A stretch of DNA of 64,000 nucleotides from Streptomyces sp. GSL17-111. GTDB lineage: Bacteria; Actinomycetota; Actinomycetes; Streptomycetales; Streptomycetaceae. Made by a program: the position numbers and the translations under genes. Where the stretch lies: assembly GCF_037911585.1 (NCBI RefSeq), contig NZ_JBAJNS010000001.1, forward strand, positions 123,501-187,500. Reading direction: 5' to 3'. This document shows positions 16,819 through 24,785 of this stretch, one piece after another (the stretch's first letter is position 1; the number at the start of each line of letters is the position of its first letter). A model generated the notes under the pieces. The model had not been told where the DNA came from and searched no databases. It saw nothing but the letters and a program-made list of their open reading frames with translations.

Positions 16819-17787
16819 TCACCAGGTGCCGTCCGCGGCGACGTCGCGGTCGAGCCACAGATAGGCCGTGGCCTCCCGCAGCACTTGCGCCCCCACCCGT
16901 TCGAGCAGCGCGATCGCGCCGACGTTGTCCTCGAGCTGGGCCTGCCGGGACACACCGACGAGGACGTTCGCGGTGGCGGGGTTGGCGAGGCAGAAGGCGA
17001 TGCCCAGCTGGGCGGGCGTCGCCTCGAAACTCTCGGCCAGCCGTCGCACCTCGCCGTAGGACGCGGCGATGCGTTCACGGATGCCACCGACGTCCGCGCC
17101 GATCTTGCGGCCCGGACGGAGGTTGCCCACCAGGACTCCGCCCTCGAAGACGTCGGAGGCCTGGAGGGCGAGCTCGCCGGAGTCGAACAGGGGCGCGTAG
17201 TAGCGCCCCTCCGCCATGGACCGGCGGACCAGCCCGTACTTGAGCTGGGCGAACGACGGTGGCACGAGCCCGCGTTCCCGGGCGACGTCGATCGCCGCCC
17301 GCAGGTCGGCGAAGCGCCAGTTGTTGACGCCCCAGGTGGTGAAGCGCCCGGCGTCGATCTGCTCGGCGACGTCGGTGACGACCCGCTCGACGTCGATGTC
17401 GTCGAGGTAGTCGCCGACGACCACCATGTCGGCGCTCTCGACGCCGACGCGCTCCAGCGACGTCTCCATCTGCCGGGTGAAACCCGTGGCGGGGTAGTCC
17501 CAGAGCCAGAGCTTGCCGCAGAACCGCCAGTCGGCGCGCGCGAGCCCGGCCTCCCGCACCGCGCGCCCGAAGATCAGGTCCGTGCGGGCGTTCTCGGCGT
17601 GCGGGCCCATGTTGTAGTGCGCGACGTCGAAGAACGCGCAGCCGAGCTCGGCGGCCCGCGCCACCAGCCTGACCGCGTCGTCGAACTCCATGCGGTCCCA
17701 GGTGTTCCAGGACCCGAGGGACACCACCGGGACGTCGGGGCCGCCTGGCCCCAGTCGGCGGCGGGGAATGGGTTGTGCAGTGCTCAA
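16819..17787 (-). CDS. Aldo/keto reductase-family protein 1, catalytic His replaced
   Basis: A 322-residue TIM-barrel protein of the aldo/keto reductase superfamily. The Asp/Tyr region is FFDVAHYNMG and the lysine region FCGKLWLW. The position normally held by the catalytic histidine (DLxxxH) reads DMVVVGDY, with glycine. The NADPH-binding C-terminal part (NVLVGVSRQAQLEDN) is kept. A paralogue with the same change lies at 21314-22276. It is the first gene of an operon with the O-methyltransferase and diverges from an SDR gene. The histidine loss makes ordinary carbonyl reduction doubtful; oxidation, another acid-base residue or a lyase-like role are possible. Confidence 0.87.
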   Translation of the reverse strand: MSTAQPIPRRRLGPGGPDVPVVSLGSWNTWDRMEFDDAVRLVARAAELGCAFFDVAHYNMGPHAENARTDLIFGRAVREAGLARADWRFCGKLWLWDYPATGFTRQMETSLERVGVESADMVVVGDYLDDIDVERVVTDVAEQIDAGRFTTWGVNNWRFADLRAAIDVARERGLVPPSFAQLKYGLVRRSMAEGRYYAPLFDSGELALQASDVFEGGVLVGNLRPGRKIGADVGGIRERIAASYGEVRRLAESFEATPAQLGIAFCLANPATANVLVGVSRQAQLEDNVGAIALLERVGAQVLREATAYLWLDRDVAADGTW

Positions 17788-17813
17788 AGCTCCTCCCGGA
17801 AGCCTCGGCTTTT

Positions 17814-17860
17814 TTGTCTACGCTTGTATACTATACCGCTGACCGTGACATGGGTCACGG
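17814..17860. promoter_or_regulatory. Divergent promoter region with GTNNAC motifs and an inverted repeat
   Basis: Between the divergent aldo/keto reductase and SDR genes lie TTGTCTACGC (17815-17824), TTGTATACTA (17824-17833) and the inverted repeat CCGTGAC-N4-GTCACGG (17843-17860). TATACT can serve as a plus-strand -10. The first two motifs share the GTNNAC core found at 29888 and 31532 and expected of FadR/FCD-type GntR regulators. Confidence 0.4.
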
Positions 17861-17876
17861 CTTGAGGGAGGCGACC

Positions 17877-18617
17877 ATGCAGGAAGCACGCACCGTGCTC
17901 GTCACCGGTGGAGCGGGCGGGATCGGCCGCGCCGTGGCCGCGGCCTTCGCGGCCGCGGGCGACACCGTGGTGATCGCGGACCGGGACGCACAGCGCGTCC
18001 GGGAGACGGCCGAGGCCCTGGGCGTCGCGGGACAGGTTCTCGACATCACGGACGAGCCCTCCATCGCCCGCGGGCTCGACGCGGTGGAGCAGGAGCTCGG
18101 GCCGGTCGGGGTGCTCGTGAACAACGCGGGACTGCTCACGGTCCACGGCGCGCTCCTGGACCTGTCCGGCGCCGATCTGGAGACCGTGCTGCACACCAAT
18201 GTCGTGGGCACGTTCCTGATGACCCAGCACGTCGCGCGCCGGATGGTCGGTCACGGCGCGGCCGGGGTGATCGTCAACGTCTCCTCGATCGGCGGTCGGC
18301 AGCCGACGCCGGGCATGGGCGGCTACGAGAGCAGCAAGGCGGCCGTGGACGCGCTCACCCGGTGGGCCGCGATCGAGCTGGCCGAGCACGGCATCCGCGT
18401 CAACGCCGTGGCGCCCGGCCCCGTGTTGACCGAGATGCTGGCCGTCGGCATGCCCGAGGGCTCGCCGCAGCGTCGGGCCTGGGAGGACCGCATCCCCCTG
18501 CGCCGCCTCGCCTCGGTGGACGACGTCGCGGCGGCGGCCGTCTTCCTCGCCGGCCCGGGGGCCGGGCACGTCACCGGAACGAGCCTGCCGGTGGACGGCG
18601 GTCAGCTGCTCACCTGA
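17877..18617 (+). CDS. Short-chain dehydrogenase/reductase
   Basis: A 246-residue classical SDR, NAD(P)-dependent. The nucleotide-binding motif is TGGAGGIG near residue 10, the structural NNAG motif is present, catalytic Ser lies in VNVSSIG, and Tyr/Lys in YESSK. The C-terminal VTGTSLPVDGGQ is standard. An acidic residue (VIADRD) after beta-2 suggests NAD rather than NADP. The ATG follows GAGGGAGG. It likely oxidises an alcohol or reduces a ketone in the local pathway. Confidence 0.92.
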   Translation: MQEARTVLVTGGAGGIGRAVAAAFAAAGDTVVIADRDAQRVRETAEALGVAGQVLDITDEPSIARGLDAVEQELGPVGVLVNNAGLLTVHGALLDLSGADLETVLHTNVVGTFLMTQHVARRMVGHGAAGVIVNVSSIGGRQPTPGMGGYESSKAAVDALTRWAAIELAEHGIRVNAVAPGPVLTEMLAVGMPEGSPQRRAWEDRIPLRRLASVDDVAAAAVFLAGPGAGHVTGTSLPVDGGQLLT

Positions 18618-18674
18618 GGGCGCCGGGGCCGGGGCCCGCCGCCGCCACCGGGCGCGGGCTCCGGCCGGGTGCCG

Positions 18675-20078
18675 TCACACGGCCTTCGACGCCTCGACCC
18701 GCGCCCGGTGCTCGTAGACGACCCTCCCGTCCACCACGGTCAGTTCGACGCCGACGTCGGGCAGTTCGGCGGGGGTCACGCCGAACGGATCGGCCTCCAG
18801 GACGCACAGGTCGGCGGCCATCCCCGGGGCGAGCGTCCCCTTCCACGACGCGGCGTGGTCCTGCCGGGCGGGCTCCACGGTGTAGCAGCGCAGCAGCCGG
18901 GCCATCCGTCGCCCGGGGTCGGACGCGGGCCCCATCCACGCGTCGGCGGCGGCGATCTGGCGCCGCCAGTCCGGGGAGAGCACGGGCGCGTCGGAGGTCA
19001 GGCACAGGGGGACCTCCGCGTCGAGCGCCGCCCCCAGCGGCCACGCGGCCGCCGCCGAGCCGGGGCCGAGAGCCTCGTCCACCATCCCCCGGGTCAGCAG
19101 CGCGATCTCCGGCTGCATGTCCAGCCCCACGCCGAGCGCGGCCATACGGCGCAGCTGGGATCCGGTGACCAGGTCGCCGTGGATGATGTAGTGGCCGAGG
19201 TCCACGTCGTGCTCGGCCCGGGCCGCCTCGAAGGCGTCGAGGGCGACCTGGACGGACCGGTCACCGGTGGCGTGCACCCCCACCTGCCGGTCCGCACGGT
19301 GCGCGGCGAGGATCATGCGCGTCAGGTTCGCCTCGCGGTCGGCGTCGTCGTCACCGGCCACCAGGAGGGCGGAGCGGCCGCCGTCGGCGTAGCAGTGGTG
19401 CGTGTACGCGGACCGCATCGGCGGTATGCCGTCGGCGAATATCTTGACCCCGGCGAAACGCAGCCACCGCGGGTCGCTCGTCGCGCCGTCGGTGGCGGCC
19501 ATGCCGGTCAGGAAGCCGCCCAACTCGCTCGGGCCGTCGAGTTCGCCGTAGAGCCACAGCACCGTGACCCTGGAGCGCAGCAGACCCTCGGCCGCCAGGG
19601 CGCGGTACTGCGCCGCGACGGAGGTGCCGAACGCCCCGGTCTCCCCGTGGTCCTCGCCCGGGCCGAGGCCGGGCTCGGTGTAACTGGTGATGCCGAGGGA
19701 GGAGAGCAGCTCACCGGCGCGCAGGATCGCGTGCCGCCGCTGCGCGTCGTCGGTCAGGGGACGCAGCGGCGCGGGGCCGGCGCCACCGAGCTCACCGAAG
19801 AGCGTGTGCGGCCAGAGGGCGCCGAGCCACGTGGCGTGCAGATGGGCGTCGTTGATGCCCGGCAGGACCGCGCGCCCGGCGAGTTCGACGACCTCGGTCG
19901 AGGCGTCGGCGAGCGCGAGCACCTCCCGGTCGTCACCGACGCGCACGACGAGCCCGTCACGCAGCGCGATGGCGGTGGCGCCCGGTTTCCCGCCGTCCGG
20001 GGCCATGGTGTGGACGACGCCGCCCCGCAGGATCAGGTCGGCCGATGCAGATGGGGTGACGCCGTCGGCTGTGCGCAC
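18675..20078 (-). CDS. Amidohydrolase_3 (YtcJ-like) metal hydrolase, short form
   Basis: A 467-residue amidohydrolase-superfamily enzyme. All metal-site motifs are present: DAHLH, AGVKIFADGIPP (bridging Lys), GVHATGDRS, YIIHGDL and TSDAPVLSP. The family is normally 530-570 residues. Here only about 45 residues join the HxH motif to the helix before ITSYTEPGLG, against about 150 in the paralogue at 34911-36620, so a segment of about 105 residues over the active site is missing. The GTG start follows GAGGAG. It probably cleaves an amide, ester or lactone, with a more open pocket than its paralogue. Confidence 0.9.
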   Translation of the reverse strand: MRTADGVTPSASADLILRGGVVHTMAPDGGKPGATAIALRDGLVVRVGDDREVLALADASTEVVELAGRAVLPGINDAHLHATWLGALWPHTLFGELGGAGPAPLRPLTDDAQRRHAILRAGELLSSLGITSYTEPGLGPGEDHGETGAFGTSVAAQYRALAAEGLLRSRVTVLWLYGELDGPSELGGFLTGMAATDGATSDPRWLRFAGVKIFADGIPPMRSAYTHHCYADGGRSALLVAGDDDADREANLTRMILAAHRADRQVGVHATGDRSVQVALDAFEAARAEHDVDLGHYIIHGDLVTGSQLRRMAALGVGLDMQPEIALLTRGMVDEALGPGSAAAAWPLGAALDAEVPLCLTSDAPVLSPDWRRQIAAADAWMGPASDPGRRMARLLRCYTVEPARQDHAASWKGTLAPGMAADLCVLEADPFGVTPAELPDVGVELTVVDGRVVYEHRARVEASKAV

Positions 20079-20104
20079 GGGGGCTCCTCGCGGCTCTCAG
20101 GGTC

Positions 20105-20132
20105 TCGACATTTGAGTCAACGTCCGTAGACT
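20105..20132 (+). promoter_or_regulatory. Predicted promoter of the alcohol dehydrogenase operon
   Basis: TCGACA and TAGACT with 16-bp spacing lie about 50 bp before the ATG at 20180. The -10 is embedded in CCGTAGACTAAC (20124-20135), identical over 12 bp to the transporter-operon promoter in the opposite orientation. Confidence 0.55.
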
Positions 20133-20179
20133 AACCCATCGTCGAGCCTCAGAAACCGCTCGATACCGAAGGAGTTCCG

Positions 20180-21289
20180 ATGGACATCCCCTCCTCGACA
20201 CGCGCGGCCGTCCTCACCGCACACGGGTCCGCGCTCGAGCTGATCGACCTACCGCTGCCGGTGCGGCCGGAACCGGGAGCCGCCCTCGTGCGCATCCTGT
20301 GCACCACGCTCTGCGGCACGGACATCGAGATCTGGTCGGGGAAGATGAGCTTCCCCGGCATGCTGCCGATGGTGCTCGGCCACGAGATGGTCGGCGAGAT
20401 CGTCGCCGTCGGTGACGACACCAGGGACGCGCTCGGTCGCGACCTGGCCGTCGGCGACCGGATCGGCTGGTCGGAGTCGACCTGCGGCGCGTGCCACGGC
20501 TGCGCCGTCCTGCGGGAGCCGGTCGCCTGCTCCCACCGGGGCTACGGCTTCCTGCAACGGTCCGACGCCCCGCCCTACGCGACGGCGGGCCTGAGCGAGT
20601 ACGCCTACGTGGTGCCGCACGCGGCCAAGCTCCTGCTCCCCGAGGCGGTTCCCGACACCTGGGCCGCGATGGCCGGGTGCGCGGCGAAGACCGTGCTGCG
20701 GGCCTTCTCCCGGGTCGGCGGCGTACGCCCCGGTTCCCGCGTCGTCGTCCAGGGTTCGGGCGCGCTCGGACTCTTCGCCACGGCGGTGGCCCATCTCAGC
20801 GGCGCGGGGAAGGTGATCACGGTCGGTGCGCCGCCCGCCCGCCTCGCCCTGGCGCGGGAGTTCGGCGCCGACGCGACGGTGGACATCGCCGAGGGCTCCG
20901 AGGCGACGGTGGCCGGGGTGCGGGAACTCACCGGCGGCCACGGCGCGGACCTGGTGCTCGACTTCGCGGGCGCCCCCTCCGTCGGCCGGGAGGCGGTGGA
21001 GATGGCGGCCCAGCGCGGCCGCGTCGTCATCGTGGGCAGCACCGGGCCCGGCTCCGAGGCCCTCGCCCTCGGCACGGTGATGGGCAAGGAGCTGAGCATC
21101 GTCGGTTCGCTCAACGGCGACATCGCCGACTACCACGACGCCATCGCGTTCTTCACCTCCTTCCCCGAACGCATGCCCTGGGACCGGCTCTTCGGTCCCC
21201 GCGTCCCTCTGGCGGAGGCCTCGGCCCGCATCACCGCGATGAGCCGGCACGAGGAGATCAAGGCCGTCATCGACCCCCGGCTCACCTGA
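20180..21289 (+). CDS. Zinc-dependent alcohol dehydrogenase (MDR family)
   Basis: A 369-residue medium-chain dehydrogenase. The catalytic zinc site uses CGTD (Cys near residue 44) and GHEMVGE. A structural zinc site is seen as the four cysteines of TCGACHGCAVLREPVAC. The Rossmann motif is GSGALG and the following beta-2 end lacks a typical acidic residue (TVGAPP), so cofactor preference is unclear. It starts with GAAGGAG at good spacing and leads an operon with an aldo/keto reductase, an esterase and an MFS exporter. It probably interconverts an alcohol and carbonyl in the pathway. Confidence 0.92.
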   Translation: MDIPSSTRAAVLTAHGSALELIDLPLPVRPEPGAALVRILCTTLCGTDIEIWSGKMSFPGMLPMVLGHEMVGEIVAVGDDTRDALGRDLAVGDRIGWSESTCGACHGCAVLREPVACSHRGYGFLQRSDAPPYATAGLSEYAYVVPHAAKLLLPEAVPDTWAAMAGCAAKTVLRAFSRVGGVRPGSRVVVQGSGALGLFATAVAHLSGAGKVITVGAPPARLALAREFGADATVDIAEGSEATVAGVRELTGGHGADLVLDFAGAPSVGREAVEMAAQRGRVVIVGSTGPGSEALALGTVMGKELSIVGSLNGDIADYHDAIAFFTSFPERMPWDRLFGPRVPLAEASARITAMSRHEEIKAVIDPRLT

Positions 21290-21313
21290 ACGTCCCCCGG
21301 AAAGGAACCTCCC

Positions 21314-22276
21314 GTGACCACCGCAGTACTCCCCCGGCGCCGTATCGGCACGAGCGAACTCGAAGCCTCCGCCCTGTCCCTGGGCTCCTGGCACACCTTC
21401 GACCGGATGGACTTCGCCGACGCCGTCACCATGGTCCGCCACGCCCTGGACCAGGGCGTCAACCTCTTCGACGTGGGCGTCTACGGCATGCCCGGAAAGC
21501 CCCCGGTCTTCACCGACGTGCTGTGGGGCGCCATCATGCGCGCCGCCGCCGTCCCCCGTGACTCCTACCTCGCCTCGGTGAAGCTGTGGATCGAGGCCTT
21601 CGACGGCGAGGGCTTCGCCCCCCAGCTGAAGAACGCGTTCCTGCGGACCGGGCTCGACCACGCCGACCTGGTGATCCTCGGAGACCTGCGGCGCGAGGAC
21701 GTCACGCTGGAGGACCTGGTCGGCGACCTCAGCGCTCTCACCGAGGCCGGACTGATCCGCGCCTGGGGCGTGAACAACTGGTCGGCGGGGAACATCCACG
21801 CTCTGCGCCGCATCGCCGCCGCACGCGGCGTGCCCGGCCCGCAGATCGCGCAGCTGAAGTACAGCCTGGCGCGCCGGGCCATCCCCGACGGGAAGCCGTT
21901 CGCCGAACTGTTCGCCGCCGGGCTGAGCATGCAGTCCTCCGACGTCCTGGAGGGCGGCATCCTCGCCGGGCGCACCTCACCGGAGCGGGAGATCGGGCGC
22001 GACCCCGGGTCCGTGCGGGACGCCATCATCGCCACCGTGCCCGGCATCACCGAGCTCGCCGGTGAGCTGGACACGACGCCCGCGCAGCTCGCCGTCGCGT
22101 TCACGCTCACCCACCCCGCCAACGCCACGACGCTCGTCGGCGCGACCCGGCTGGAGCAGGTGCGGCAGAACATCGCCGCCCTGGACCTGGTCGACCGCGT
22201 CGGCGCCGAGCACCTCCGTTCCCTCGTCGAGCCGTTCTGGGTCGACCGGGGCATCGTCGACCCGGAAGGCCCCTGA
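21314..22276 (+). CDS. Aldo/keto reductase-family protein 2, catalytic His replaced
   Basis: A 320-residue aldo/keto reductase-superfamily protein, paralogous to 16819-17787 (both begin with a short RRRxG segment and share SLGSWxTxDRMxFxDAV and WGVNNW). The Asp/Tyr motif is LFDVGVYGMP, lysine lies in SVKLWIE, and the His position reads DLVILGDL. The GTG start follows AAAGGAA. It sits 24 bp after the alcohol dehydrogenase, indicating linked function. Shared loss of the same histidine in both copies argues for conserved, altered chemistry rather than decay. Confidence 0.88.
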   Translation: MTTAVLPRRRIGTSELEASALSLGSWHTFDRMDFADAVTMVRHALDQGVNLFDVGVYGMPGKPPVFTDVLWGAIMRAAAVPRDSYLASVKLWIEAFDGEGFAPQLKNAFLRTGLDHADLVILGDLRREDVTLEDLVGDLSALTEAGLIRAWGVNNWSAGNIHALRRIAAARGVPGPQIAQLKYSLARRAIPDGKPFAELFAAGLSMQSSDVLEGGILAGRTSPEREIGRDPGSVRDAIIATVPGITELAGELDTTPAQLAVAFTLTHPANATTLVGATRLEQVRQNIAALDLVDRVGAEHLRSLVEPFWVDRGIVDPEGP

Positions 22277-22278
22277 CC

Positions 22279-23316
22279 GTGACCGCACAGCACAACACAG
22301 CCGACCCGGCCGGGCGGACGTCGTCCGGTCGCGGACCGCTGCCCGTCCCCTACGACCCGGAGCTCGAACCCGGCCTGGCGGCCTGCCGCAGCCTCATCGA
22401 ACGCATCCCGCTGCGCGCGGACACGATCCTCGCCAACCGTGCGCACTTCGCCACGCTCGTGCCCCCCGTCGAGGCGGCGATCGGGACGCAACCGGTGGTG
22501 TTCGAGCACCTCACCGTGCCGGGACCGGCGGGCGCGCCGGACCTGGAGCTGACGGTCCTCCGACCGCGCGGAGGCGCCCGTGACGCGCCCGGCGTCTACG
22601 GCATCCACGGTGGCGGGATGGTGCTCGGCAACCGGTTCTTCGGCATCGGCGGACTGGTCGAGGACGTGGTGAGGTTCGGCGCCGTCGCCGTGACCGTCGA
22701 GTACCGCCTCGCCCCCGAGCACCCCGCCCCGGCCCCCGCCGAGGACTGCTACGCGGGACTGGTCTGGTTCGCCGAGAACGCCGCCTCGCTCGGCGTCGAC
22801 CCCGCGCGCATCCTCGTCAGCGGCGCCAGCGCGGGCGGCGGCCTCAGTGCCGCCGTCGCGCTGATGGCCCGCGACCGCGGCGGTCCGGCGCTCGCCGGGC
22901 AGATCCTGGACTGCCCGATGATCGACGACCGCAACACCACCGTGTCGAGCCACCAGTACGACGGCATCGGCATCTGGGACCGCAGGACCAACGACACCGG
23001 CTGGGACGCGCTGCTGGGCCCGGACCGGGGCACCGACGCCGTCTCCCCCTACGCGGCGCCCTCCCGCGCCCGTGACCTGTCCGGCCTCCCGCCGGCCTAC
23101 GTCTCCGTCGGCGCGGCCGAGGTGTTCCGCGACGAGGCCGTCGACTACGCCACCCGGATCTGGGCGACCGGCGGGCAGGCCGAACTGCAGGTGTGGGCCG
23201 GCGGCTACCACGGTTTCTCGGGGTTCTCCCCGGACACCGAGGTCTCCCGGGCCGCCGTGGCCGCACGGGAGTCGTGGATGCGGCGCGTCCTCGGCGCCAC
23301 CGGCCGGTCCGGATGA
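22279..23316 (+). CDS. Alpha/beta hydrolase, HSL-type carboxylesterase 1
   Basis: A 345-residue cytosolic esterase/lipase of the hormone-sensitive-lipase family. The oxyanion motif is GIHGGGM, the nucleophile motif GASAGG, and the catalytic His lies in GGYHGF, with Asp expected in FRDEAVDYA. The C-terminal region is strikingly close to the second copy at 33825-34802 (both have NTTVSSHQYDG and SPYAAP.RARDLSGLPPA). The GTG start lies 2 bp past the previous stop. It would cleave an ester of an aromatic or aliphatic acid. Confidence 0.92.
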   Translation: MTAQHNTADPAGRTSSGRGPLPVPYDPELEPGLAACRSLIERIPLRADTILANRAHFATLVPPVEAAIGTQPVVFEHLTVPGPAGAPDLELTVLRPRGGARDAPGVYGIHGGGMVLGNRFFGIGGLVEDVVRFGAVAVTVEYRLAPEHPAPAPAEDCYAGLVWFAENAASLGVDPARILVSGASAGGGLSAAVALMARDRGGPALAGQILDCPMIDDRNTTVSSHQYDGIGIWDRRTNDTGWDALLGPDRGTDAVSPYAAPSRARDLSGLPPAYVSVGAAEVFRDEAVDYATRIWATGGQAELQVWAGGYHGFSGFSPDTEVSRAAVAARESWMRRVLGATGRSG

Positions 23317-24566
23317 CGCCGTCCACGGCGCGGGGCGCGCGGGTCATGAGCGCGCGCCGCGCCGCGTTCGTCCTGGGGTCGATGGAGGTGTTCGGACCGC
23401 TCTCGATGGACCTGTCCATGCCGCTGCTGCCCCAGCTCGCCCGGGATCTGGACACCAGCGACAGCCTCGCCCAGGCGTCGATGTCGGTGTGCATGCTCGG
23501 GCTCGCCTTCGGCCAGCTCGTGGCGGGGCCGCTCAGCGACCGGCTGGGCCGGCGGCGGCCGCTGATGTGGGGGGTCGCCCTCTTCACGGTGTTCTCGCTG
23601 CTGTGCGCGTTCGCCCCCTCCATCGAGGTCCTGCTCGTGATGCGGTTCCTGCAGGGTGTCACCGGGTCGGCGGGCGTCGTCATCGCCCTCGCCGCCGCCC
23701 GCGACATCACCTCGGGGATCGAGCTCGCGCGGCTGCTGAGCCTGCTCGCCCTCGTCGGGGCGCTGGCCCCGGTGCTGGCGCCGGTCGCGGGCGGGCAGCT
23801 CGCCGCGGTGCTGGACTGGCGTGGACTGTTCGTCGTCCTCGCCGCCGTGGGTGTCCTGCTGCTGGTCGTCGTCTGCACCCTGCTGCCGGAGACCCTCGCG
23901 CCGGAACGGCGGCACGCGGGCGGGTTCGCCGAGACCGGGAAACGTTTCGGCACCGTGCTGCGCGACCGGCTGTTCGTCTGCTACCTGCTGGTGGGAGCCT
24001 GCACGGGCACGGCGTTCTTCACCTACCTGGCGTCCATCAGCTTCGTGCTCCAGGACGGCTACCACCTCAGCCCGCAGGCGTTCAGCCTCGTCTTCGCGGT
24101 GAACGCGGTGGTCGCGATGCTCGGCGCGCTGGTCAACCGGGGTGTCGTGCGCCGGGCGGGCCCCGCGCGGATGTACGTCGTGGGCACGACCGCGACCGCC
24201 GTGGCCGCCGTGGGTCTGCTGCTCACGGTGCTCGGCGGGTTCGGCCTGGCCGCGCTGCTCGTCGTGCTGGCGCTGGTGCTGTTCTGCTACGGCGTGATCA
24301 CGCCGAACGCCTCCTCGCTCGCGCTCGGCGGGCACGGGGAACGCGCCGGGACCGCGGCGGCCCTGCTCGGCATGTCGACCTTCGCCGTCGGCCCCCTCGT
24401 GGCCCCCCTCGTGGCGCTCGGCGGAGCGAGCGGCCTGACGCTGTCCCTGACCATGGCCGTCGCCGCCTCGGTCGCGTGCCTGCTGGTGTGGGGCGCCGTC
24501 CGGCCCCGGCTGCGCCGGTCGGCCACGGCACCCCCCGCCGACGCGCGCCAGGGCGCTCCGCACTGA
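23313..24566 (+). CDS. MFS transporter, Bcr/CflA-type exporter
   Basis: A 417-residue inner-membrane transporter with about 12 predicted spans. The A-motif GPLSDRLGRRRP follows the second span and SMDLSMPLLPQLARDL is typical of the Bcr/CflA drug-resistance family. The ATG overlaps the esterase stop (ATGA), so it is translationally coupled; MSARR 11 codons later is an alternative start. In this setting it may export a toxic intermediate or move the substrate. Direction cannot be told from sequence. Confidence 0.9.
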   Translation: MTPSTARGARVMSARRAAFVLGSMEVFGPLSMDLSMPLLPQLARDLDTSDSLAQASMSVCMLGLAFGQLVAGPLSDRLGRRRPLMWGVALFTVFSLLCAFAPSIEVLLVMRFLQGVTGSAGVVIALAAARDITSGIELARLLSLLALVGALAPVLAPVAGGQLAAVLDWRGLFVVLAAVGVLLLVVVCTLLPETLAPERRHAGGFAETGKRFGTVLRDRLFVCYLLVGACTGTAFFTYLASISFVLQDGYHLSPQAFSLVFAVNAVVAMLGALVNRGVVRRAGPARMYVVGTTATAVAAVGLLLTVLGGFGLAALLVVLALVLFCYGVITPNASSLALGGHGERAGTAAALLGMSTFAVGPLVAPLVALGGASGLTLSLTMAVAASVACLLVWGAVRPRLRRSATAPPADARQGAPH

Positions 24567-24603
24567 CGTGCGGGCCCGTGGCGGGCCCGTCCCCCCCTCC
24601 CAC

Positions 24604-24638
24604 GCGCTGCCGCCGGCGATCACCGCCGGCGGCAGCGC
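24604..24638. terminator. Hairpin terminator after the MFS gene
   Basis: A perfect 15-bp GC stem with a 5-nt loop (ATCAC), 38 bp downstream of the MFS stop. Confidence 0.75.
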
Positions 24639-24673
24639 CGTGTCGCGTCCGCTTCCGCGTGCGGGGACGGTGG

Positions 24674-24751
24674 GCGTGATCGCCCGGACTCCGCGCGGGG
24701 GCGATCACGCGGACACGGTGAAGCGCCGGACCGCGTCGCGGTCCGGCGCTT
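24674..24751. terminator. Two further inverted repeats between convergent operons
   Basis: GCGTGATCGCCC pairs across 13 bases with its complement (24674-24710), and AAGCGCCGGACCG pairs across CGTCG with its complement ending in TT (24721-24751). The second is placed to terminate the minus-strand operon ending at 24786. Confidence 0.6.
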
Positions 24752-24785
24752 CGACGGAAGGGGCGTGGGCCCCTGCGGTGGTGCC

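Noticed and set aside
15749..24566. Secondary-metabolite biosynthetic cluster (methyltransferase, reductases, MFS exporter)
   Set aside because: No PKS, NRPS, terpene or RiPP core gene; neighbours are catabolic.
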